A stretch of 10,864 bases of DNA from an uncultured Streptococcus sp. GTDB lineage: Bacteria; Bacillota; Bacilli; Lactobacillales; Streptococcaceae. Position 1 is the stretch's first letter, and every line of letters begins with the position of its first letter. Under the pieces are notes generated by a model. That model saw nothing but the letters and a program-made list of their open reading frames with translations. It had not been told where the DNA came from and did no database searches. The translations under genes were made by a program, and so were the position numbers. Positions 6,582-10,864 of this stretch are shown one piece after another. The stretch covers positions 1 to 10,864 of the forward strand of contig NZ_CAJPNR010000062.1 in the NCBI RefSeq assembly GCF_905372115.1, written 5' to 3'.

Positions 6582-8253
6582 AGATTGGCAACCCAGCATT
6601 GACTAAGAAAATCAGTGCAAGCAGGGCAAAGAGAATGGCTTGCCAGCGATAATCGGGCATGTACTTCCCCGAAACGGCAACTATGACGAGACCTGCTAGA
6701 TTGACTAGGCTAACCAAAATCAGTCCGCAAGTGCCATAATGCCAAATTTTCCAACTTCTTGGAGTCGGTCTTTTGCTTTCTTTTCCAAAAAGTGAGCGAT
6801 ATATCTTGCTCAAAGCAGCTAACAGAAGAACAAGTACGGCATAAACCGATGCCAGTCCCAGCAGAGCGACAGAGCCATAATCCTTTATCACCTCCCAAAG
6901 CGAGAGCTTTTCTAAATTATTATAGGTTGTTTCAACTTCTGTTCGGCCTTGGCGCTGTTGCAAAAGCCAATAGTTGCTGACTAATAAATGACCGTCTTTT
7001 ATCACATCTTTCACATAAAAGGTATAAGCGGGGGCAAGGCGCGAAATAGAGGTCGGGCCTTGCTGAATGGAGCGAGAAGTTCGATACATGCCCTCTTGAA
7101 AGTCTTTTTGAGACTGGCTAGGGGCTTGCTTTTTCTTACCAAAGACCAAATCGGGTAGACCAAAAGAATAGGTGGCTTCTTCTCTCTGATTTACCATAGT
7201 AACCATGCCAATACCCGATTTGAAATCTAGCGAAATCAGGGTGGAAAAACCGGCAAAAGAATAGCCGCCGTGTCCTAAAATCGCCCCTGTCTCATACTCT
7301 GTCACCCAAAAGCCGTGAGCGTTCTTAGCGACTGCTTTATCTGAGAATGTAGAAGTTGTCTGATACAGTTCATTCCAGGTTTCTGGGCGCTTAAAGAGCT
7401 TTTCCTTTCTCAAAAGAGCTTGCGCGAACCGTTTGAAATCGGCAAAAGTCCCTGTCGCCTGTCCCGCTGGATAAATATCTGCGGGAAGCAATTTATCTAG
7501 ATATAAGTTTCCATTTGTATCATAGGTTTTCTCGCCCTGCCGCTTGTCTCGGACATAGGTATTGTCCGACAAATCAGGTAAGAGAGCGGTGTGTTCCATA
7601 CCCAAGGGCTGAAAAATATGCTCGTGGACATAAGCCGCAAAGTCCTGTCCGCTGATGCGCTCCACGATATAGCCTGCTAGAGCTGTACTGTAATTGGAAT
7701 AGGATGTCACCGTCCCTGGCTCATAAGTTTGAGCGGGCTGGCTTTTTAGTAATTCTTCCAAGCTCTTGCCTGCTCCTGTGCTCAGCGGCGTTTCATCAAA
7801 ACCCGCTTGGTGGTTCATCAGATCCAGCATGGTAATGGGCTTGTCGTATTTGAGGTGTTTCAGGAAATCCTTGGGCAAATACTCTTTTATATCTGTTTTT
7901 AGGTCAATTTTTCCTTCTTCCCAGAGCTGCATGACGCTGAGCCAGACGGTCAATTTGGTGGCAGAGCCCCACTCAAAAACCGAGTTGTCGTCCACAGCCA
8001 GCTTCTTTTCCTTGTCCATATAGCCAAAGTTCTTTTGGTAAATGGTTTGGCCGTCCTTATCAAAGACTGCTGCCGCCAGTCCCGCGCTGGTTTTTTCGTG
8101 TTCCTTGTGGAAATTTTCAATTTTCTGACCGATTTGGTCATAAGGCGTGCCCGACGGCAATTTTTGCTGGTCAGCTCGAACTTGCGCTGCTCCAAAAGCC
8201 ACCAAGCCACATGTTACCAGCGCCACAGCGCTTTTCAAAAATGATGTTTTCAT
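6457..8253 (-). CDS. Membrane-anchored class C beta-lactamase/PBP4*-family serine hydrolase, copy A (first gene of operon)
   Basis: A 598-residue member of the array and the promoter-proximal gene. It has a signal peptide at 1-28 (AAQVRA before the cut), SATK (97-100), YSN (185-187) and HGG (328-330). Four C-terminal membrane segments lie at about 459-483, 506-527, 536-557 and 569-593. It is the most diverged of the three. It lacks two residues after SxxK relative to B and C, has YSNYS in place of YSNFG, QATG in place of RATG, one extra residue after HGG, and a mostly different linker and membrane domain. The last 40 residues nevertheless almost match the other copies. It has the strongest ribosome site in the operon, AAGGAGG at 8259-8265, five bases from the ATG. 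The upstream region carries paired direct repeats that may bind a regulator. The family assignment is firm; the substrate is unknown. Confidence 0.92.
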   Translation of the reverse strand: MKTSFLKSAVALVTCGLVAFGAAQVRADQQKLPSGTPYDQIGQKIENFHKEHEKTSAGLAAAVFDKDGQTIYQKNFGYMDKEKKLAVDDNSVFEWGSATKLTVWLSVMQLWEEGKIDLKTDIKEYLPKDFLKHLKYDKPITMLDLMNHQAGFDETPLSTGAGKSLEELLKSQPAQTYEPGTVTSYSNYSTALAGYIVERISGQDFAAYVHEHIFQPLGMEHTALLPDLSDNTYVRDKRQGEKTYDTNGNLYLDKLLPADIYPAGQATGTFADFKRFAQALLRKEKLFKRPETWNELYQTTSTFSDKAVAKNAHGFWVTEYETGAILGHGGYSFAGFSTLISLDFKSGIGMVTMVNQREEATYSFGLPDLVFGKKKQAPSQSQKDFQEGMYRTSRSIQQGPTSISRLAPAYTFYVKDVIKDGHLLVSNYWLLQQRQGRTEVETTYNNLEKLSLWEVIKDYGSVALLGLASVYAVLVLLLAALSKIYRSLFGKESKRPTPRSWKIWHYGTCGLILVSLVNLAGLVIVAVSGKYMPDYRWQAILFALLALIFLVNAGLPIFLRSKFQVSKGRKILTYLTSSASLIVVLNILYWSLYQWWAL

Positions 8254-8306
8254 GATTGCCTCCTTAGAATTTAAACTGCCTTCCCCTTTGCACCCTTATC
8301 CTAACA
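8254..8306 (-). promoter_or_regulatory. Leader and candidate promoter of the hydrolase operon
   Basis: Reading on the minus strand, TGTTAGGAT (8298-8306) resembles an extended -10 box (TGn plus TAGGAT, four of six consensus bases). No convincing -35 box stands at the proper distance, which would suit an activator-dependent promoter. The 45-base leader that follows ends in AAGGAGG (8259-8265), five bases before the start codon of copy A. An A4G3/C3T4 inverted repeat (8306-8312 with 8327-8333) lies just upstream of the -10 candidate. Confidence 0.45.
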
Positions 8307-8335
8307 AAAGGGCAGCGCCAAATCTACCCTTTTTC

Positions 8336-8367
8336 GGTAAGTGGTAAGTTTCTGCAGGTAAGTGGTA
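8336..8367 (-). promoter_or_regulatory. Paired direct repeat with 21-base period upstream of the hydrolase operon
   Basis: GGTAAGTGGTA occurs exactly twice on the plus strand, at 8336-8346 and 8357-8367 (TACCACTTACC on the coding strand). The 21-base period is two helical turns, so both copies face the same side of the DNA. They end 32 bases before the candidate -10 box. This arrangement is typical of sites for LytTR-domain response regulators of the ComE/BlpR/PlnC kind, but the sequence is not a textbook match. AAGTG recurs at 8372 and 8383, again near helical phase. A G7 tract (8376-8382) lies between those two. Confidence 0.55.
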
Positions 8368-8388
8368 GAAAAAGTGGGGGGGAAGTGC

Positions 8389-8427
8389 TAAACAAAACCA
8401 GCATTGCTATCATAGCAATGCTGGTTT
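8389..8427 (-). terminator. Strong intrinsic terminator after the degenerate copy
   Basis: Two perfect 16-base arms (8395-8410 and 8412-8427) flank a single central base, so the real hairpin has a stem of about 14 pairs and a short loop. On the minus strand TTTTGTTT follows. It stops transcripts from the dead hydrolase copy, and any read-through from the CPBP gene, before the operon promoter. Confidence 0.85.
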
Positions 8428-8460
8428 ATATCTGTTTGATGAATATTTAAACCAAATCCG

Positions 8461-8805
8461 CCATCTTGCCCAGAGCTGCATGACACTGACCCAGACGGTG
8501 ATTTTGGTCGTTGACCCTCCCACTCGAAGACCGGGTTGTCATCCACCGCTTGCTTATTTTCCTTGTCCATAAAGCCAAAGTTGTTTTGGTAAATGGTCTG
8601 TCCGTCCTTGTCAATGACGGTCGTCGCCATACCAGCACTGTTTTTTTCGTGCTCCTTGTAGTAGTCCTCAATCTTCTGACCGATTTGGTCGTAGGATGTG
8701 CCCGACGGCAATTTCTGCTGGTCAGCTTAAACATGACCCGCTCCTAGAGCGAGTAAGCCACAATTTACTAGCGCTACAGCGCTTTTCAAAAATGATTTTT
8801 TTCAT
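8461..8805 (-). pseudogene. Degenerate, truncated fourth serine-hydrolase copy
   Basis: This is a relic of the same family, covering about the first 115 of 598 codons. Its ribosome site AAGGAGG (8812-8818) and an ATG at 8805 are still present. Three lesions are visible. First, the A-run after the ATG (8796-8802) has one more base than the intact start, shifting the frame. Second, back in the ancestral frame, TAA at 8727-8729 replaces the CGA arginine codon of VRA at the end of the signal peptide. Third, two extra bases near 8518-8519 shift the frame immediately before the catalytic serine; past the shift the frame reads G-S-T-T-K and then TVWVSVMQLW. Homology stops near 8461, and a terminator follows at 8427. 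The stretch between, LPSGTSYDQIGQK to FEW, is well preserved, so decay looks recent. It might still yield a short out-of-frame peptide, but nothing functional is expected. Confidence 0.9.
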
Positions 8806-8818
8806 CATTGTCCTCCTT

Positions 8819-9008
8819 TTAATTTGGTTACACTTCCTGTTTAAAGGACAAACTTCAAATATTTATAAAGTATTTCTAAAATATTTCTAAAGTTTTTTGA
8901 AAATGAAGATGAAAACGAGTAGGTAGAACGGTCATTTTTCAGTTAAGGGTTACTCCCTTCTTTTATTTATTCGTCAAATTTATCGGATTTACAGTCATTC
9001 TAACGTTT
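8819..9008 (-). other. Spacer between CPBP gene and dead hydrolase copy; candidate promoter with short direct repeat
   Basis: This is a strongly A+T-rich stretch with no gene that I can support. TATTTCTAAA occurs twice at 8871-8880 and 8882-8891, an 11-base period, next to TATAAATA, which could be a -10 region reading toward the dead copy. A weak five-pair hairpin lies at 8945-8959 without a proper T-tail on the minus strand, so the CPBP transcript may run on to the terminator at 8427. Confidence 0.35.
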
Positions 9009-9908
9009 TTACAAGGCCTTGGCGTCTGCTTTTTTCTTGACCAGATAAGCGATGAAAAGGCAAATCAAGGTCATCGTGATTGGCTCCAGGATCCCTCCTA
9101 CGATAGGAATGGCAGCCGTTCCAACTAAAAGTGGATTGCTGTCGCTACTTAAGGTCGTCCGCAGGAAAGTCGGACCGCTCTCAACAAGGCCAAAGATATT
9201 TGTAAGGGTCAGATTGTAGAGAGCATGGGTCGCCGCCACCAGCCAGAGATTATCGGTCAGGGCAAAAAGGAGGGAAAAGAGAACGCCCGACAAGGTCACG
9301 CTCAGGATGTAAGAGAAAGGAGCGCCACCCTTGAATGTGTGCATGAGACCAAAGAAGAGACTGCCTAGGGCAATAGCTGGGACAAGCCCCATTTTGGTGC
9401 GGAGCTTGTTCAGGACAAAGCCGCGGTAAATGACTTCTTCGGCTAAGGCCTCCAAGAAAGTCATAAGGAGCAAATAGAGCCAGAGTGCGAGATTAAATTG
9501 ATTTCCTAGTCGAAAATGGAGCTGACCAGCTAGCGCATTGACGCCAATAATCGCAGTTGTTGTCAAAAATCCTATAACTGCTCCAAGCAGGAGATTTTTG
9601 CCCAGCTTTTCCCGCCAGAGACCAAAGCTGGCAAGACTGCGCCGCTCCCAAACTTTAGCCACAAGGAGAAGGGAAAGAGCACTGATACCGTGAAAAAGAA
9701 GAGTGCTCACTTCTCCCAATACGAGTTGATTTGAAGGATTGATAAAGGGTTGTATCAGCCATTGAGACAAGAGCCCGCTGAGCAACATGCCCAGACCGAG
9801 CGCCAGAAAGGCGAGGGGCATGCTCAGCCACCAGTTTTTCGCCCCTGCTTCTTCTTGCAAAGTTTCTAGACTAGAGGAATGATGTGTCGCTTGATAAATA
9901 TGTGCCAT
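9009..9908 (-). CDS. CPBP-family intramembrane metalloprotease homologue (CAAX protease/Abi type)
   Basis: A 299-residue integral membrane protein. The CPBP (PF02517-type) motifs are complete: AEEVIYRGF with Glu157, Glu158 and Arg162, FGLMH with His190, and HALYN with His228 and Asn232. These Glu and His residues are the putative metal-binding active site. Roughly seven or eight hydrophobic segments can be read, with the motif core at about 140-245. The N-terminal 25 residues are polar and the C-terminus basic (KKKADAK). In Gram-positive bacteria such proteins serve in bacteriocin self-immunity, peptide maturation or protein sorting, and many have no known role. No bacteriocin precursor is visible nearby. 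The start at 9908 has AGAAAGGAAAA upstream. Upstream on the same strand is an IS fragment and then tetR, which may have controlled this gene before the insertion. Confidence 0.9.
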   Translation of the reverse strand: MAHIYQATHHSSSLETLQEEAGAKNWWLSMPLAFLALGLGMLLSGLLSQWLIQPFINPSNQLVLGEVSTLLFHGISALSLLLVAKVWERRSLASFGLWREKLGKNLLLGAVIGFLTTTAIIGVNALAGQLHFRLGNQFNLALWLYLLLMTFLEALAEEVIYRGFVLNKLRTKMGLVPAIALGSLFFGLMHTFKGGAPFSYILSVTLSGVLFSLLFALTDNLWLVAATHALYNLTLTNIFGLVESGPTFLRTTLSSDSNPLLVGTAAIPIVGGILEPITMTLICLFIAYLVKKKADAKAL

Positions 9909-9941
9909 ATGTTTTCCTTTCTAAATAAGAATTTTCGATAC

Positions 9942-9947
9942 TGTCAA
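9942..9947 (-). promoter_or_regulatory. TTGACA box at the IS remnant edge, pointing to the CPBP gene
   Basis: On the minus strand a perfect TTGACA lies 33 bases before the CPBP start, at the very edge of the IS remnant. Candidate -10 boxes are poor: TATTTA after 14 bases, or TTAGAA after 17. It could be half of a hybrid promoter, which outward-facing -35 boxes of IS ends are known to create. Whether it works is not shown. Confidence 0.35.
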
Positions 9948-9984
9948 TAATTTTGTGTAAACACTCTAGTAGAGTTATGTAGTT

Positions 9985-10206
9985 TTAATCAAATAAGCTT
10001 TCAAGTGTGTCAGAACATTGGCCAAACCCTTTATGGATTCGTTGACTTTGCTTGAAATTATAATCTTCAAACAAAGTAACTAAGTAACGTTCCAGAGCCT
10101 CCTCGTTAGGAAAAAGAACCTTCTTTTTCGTTTGACGTTTGATTTCTTTGTTAAGAGACTCAATGAGGTTTGTCGAATAAATGCTGTGCCAAATCTGGTA
10201 GGGAAA
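9985..10206 (-). pseudogene. IS256-family (mutator-type) transposase, C-terminal 73 codons
   Basis: The minus strand reads FPYQIWHSIYSTNLIES, then LNKEIKRQTKKK and FPNEEALERYLV, and finishes CSDTLESLFD before TAA at 9985-9987. The IYSTNLIES-LN block followed by FPNE is the conserved C-terminal signature of IS256-type DDE transposases, normally near 390-400 residues, and the block holds the last acidic catalytic residue (the Glu in LIES). More than 300 upstream codons, including the first two catalytic aspartates, are missing. The remaining frame has no internal stop, so truncation is the only visible damage. It cannot transpose by itself. Confidence 0.85.
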
Positions 10207-10210
10207 CCTC

Positions 10211-10792
10211 CTATTGATAAAAAGCGAGTGTCGTTTGGATGAGTGATGTCAGCTCTTTCTTGTCTGCTGGATAAATTTTCTGCCGGACTAAAAGACTGAT
10301 GCCGAAGACAAAACTCCCCAAGTGCATGAAAACCTGATTGAAGTCGTAGTCGCCGTCAAGTGACTGGATAAATTCCTCTATTTTCTCCTTATTATAGTCA
10401 AAAGAGGCGACTCTTTTTTCCAGCTCTATTTGCCCTGTATCATCATTTTGCGTAGCTAGGCTGTATTTGCTGAGAAATAGAAAATCGAAAAAATTTGCAT
10501 GGACTTGAGAGTAGTTGATAAACTGTAGAGCCAGCTGTAGAATTTTCTCTCGGGGCGCTTGGTCTTCTTTTTCCGACTCTTTTAGAAAATCAGCAAAATG
10601 TTTGGAAATGATTGGAACCAAAGCGAACATCAAATCGTCCTTGTTTTTGAAATGGCGGTAGCTAGCCACATGGCTGACCTTGCAGCTACTTGCTAACTTC
10701 CGAAGCGACAGGTCTTGCCAGCCATGAGCAGCAATGCTATCAAAGCCAGCCTGCAATAATAGTTCTTTTAAAGGTGGCTTTTTTTCTGCCAA
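10211..10792 (-). CDS. TetR-family transcriptional regulator
   Basis: A 193-residue one-component repressor. Residues 5-50 form the TetR DNA-binding domain: a first helix, LLLQAGFDSIAAHGWQDLSL, then the helix-turn-helix around LRKLASSCKVSHVASYRHF (about 30-48). Residues 60-193 are the helical ligand-binding and dimerisation part, resembling the WHG-type TetR C-terminal domain; this is a recalled likeness. The start is a TTG at 10792, because no ATG or GTG stands nearby in frame and AAAGGAGGAGG precedes it at good spacing. A perfect palindromic operator lies between its -10 box and start codon, so self-repression is likely. The ligand is unknown. It is followed at once by an IS fragment and then a CPBP protease gene on the same strand, its likely former partner. 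A target to the right of the window is also possible. Confidence 0.88.
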   Translation of the reverse strand: MAEKKPPLKELLLQAGFDSIAAHGWQDLSLRKLASSCKVSHVASYRHFKNKDDLMFALVPIISKHFADFLKESEKEDQAPREKILQLALQFINYSQVHANFFDFLFLSKYSLATQNDDTGQIELEKRVASFDYNKEKIEEFIQSLDGDYDFNQVFMHLGSFVFGISLLVRQKIYPADKKELTSLIQTTLAFYQ

Positions 10793-10822
10793 TTTTCCTC
10801 CTCCTTTCGAGATGTTTTTACT

Positions 10823-10839
10823 AGTTACCGATGGTAACT
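10823..10839. promoter_or_regulatory. Palindromic operator in the tetR promoter
   Basis: AGTTACC-GAT-GGTAACT is a perfect 17-base inverted repeat with seven-base arms and a three-base centre. It lies 31 bases before the tetR start codon and just downstream of the -10 box. Its size and position fit binding of a TetR dimer that blocks transcription initiation. Confidence 0.75.
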
Positions 10840-10852
10840 TCTTTCTATGATT

Positions 10853-10862
10853 AGTATAACAC
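10853..10862 (-). promoter_or_regulatory. Extended -10 box of the tetR promoter
   Basis: On the minus strand TGT precedes TATACT (10858-10853), giving an extended -10 element with five of six consensus bases. The -35 region lies beyond the window edge. The operator starts 13 bases downstream, over the expected transcription start. Confidence 0.65.
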
Positions 10863-10864
10863 TT

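Larger units (their letters stand above)
9937..10206 (-). mobile_element. Truncated IS256-family element (3' end only)
   Basis: This fragment contains the end of a transposase frame, a short untranslated tail with a small ACTCT/AGAGT hairpin (9963-9975), and what looks like the terminal repeat, running to about 9937 (including GTGTTTACAC and TTGACAGTATC on the minus strand). The other end of the element is missing. The cut at about 10206 lies within a few bases of the tetR stop codon. Target-site duplications cannot be tested because only one end remains. Confidence 0.75.

Noticed and set aside
8388..8711. Minus-strand 107-codon frame as a short functional protein
   Set aside because: The first part is hydrolase sequence lacking its signal peptide start, and the last 40 codons are out-of-frame translation running into the terminator. 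It is a pseudogene.
8696..8890. Plus-strand 64-codon frame with a hydrophobic C-terminal half, possibly a small toxin or bacteriocin-like peptide
   Set aside because: It is the antisense of the dead hydrolase copy and its A+T-rich leader, and it lacks a ribosome site, a leader motif and any partner gene.
8871..8891. Short repeats as part of a CRISPR array
   Set aside because: There are only two 10-base units one base apart, no spacers and no cas genes.
8945..8959. AAGGG/CCCTT hairpin as terminator of the CPBP gene
   Set aside because: It has only five pairs and no T-run on the minus strand; the T-rich side is on the plus strand, where no gene ends.
9009..9908. Bacteriocin immunity locus called from the CPBP protease
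   Set aside because: No double-glycine leader peptide, transporter or modification gene is visible; the family alone does not show the function.
10076..10096. AGTAACTAAGTAAC as a second TetR operator
   Set aside because: It is a direct repeat, not a palindrome, and lies inside the transposase reading frame.

Overview
The window looks like chromosomal DNA of a Streptococcus, most likely an oral (viridans, Sanguinis- or Mitis-like) species. I base this on the streptococcal-type TypA C-terminus, the small DUF3165-like membrane proteins typical of the genus, A+T-leaning base composition with strong AAGGAGG-type ribosome sites, and an IS256-family remnant. Species level is a guess from recalled family patterns. 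I could run no search.

Layout. Positions 1-1326 (+) hold the last 441 codons of typA, a ribosome-associated GTPase, followed by two tandem small three-segment membrane proteins (1350-1619 and 1695-1955). A hairpin with an eight-T tract lies between the two small genes, and a bidirectional terminator at 1947-1984 ends the block. Positions 1983-8253 (-) form a four-gene operon with gaps of only 14-16 bases. In transcription order it encodes three tandem paralogues of an exported class C beta-lactamase/PBP4*-type serine hydrolase, each with a signal peptide, an SxxK/YSN/HGG catalytic set and four C-terminal membrane segments, then a soluble proline-iminopeptidase-like alpha/beta hydrolase.

Upstream of this operon lie an exact 11-base direct repeat with a 21-base period (8336-8367, like LytTR-family response-regulator sites), a G7 tract and a near-perfect terminator hairpin (8389-8427). 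Beyond the hairpin is a fourth serine-hydrolase copy (8461-8805) that is clearly dead: a start-proximal frameshift, a stop codon at the end of the signal peptide, a second frameshift next to the catalytic serine, and loss of about four fifths of the gene.

Positions 9009-10864 (-) hold a CPBP-family intramembrane protease homologue, the 3' end of an IS256-family element, and a TetR-family regulator with a clear palindromic operator in its own promoter. The IS fragment sits immediately after the tetR stop codon. It separates what may once have been a tetR-CPBP unit and puts a TTGACA box upstream of the CPBP gene.

Working picture (inference): the triplicated hydrolases act outside the membrane on cell-wall or peptide substrates, and the last gene of the operon handles small peptides or esters in the cytoplasm. 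Copy number has changed by tandem duplication, junction homogenisation and decay. The differences between copies cluster in loops near the active site and in the membrane domain. This array is the best candidate in the window for an undescribed system.
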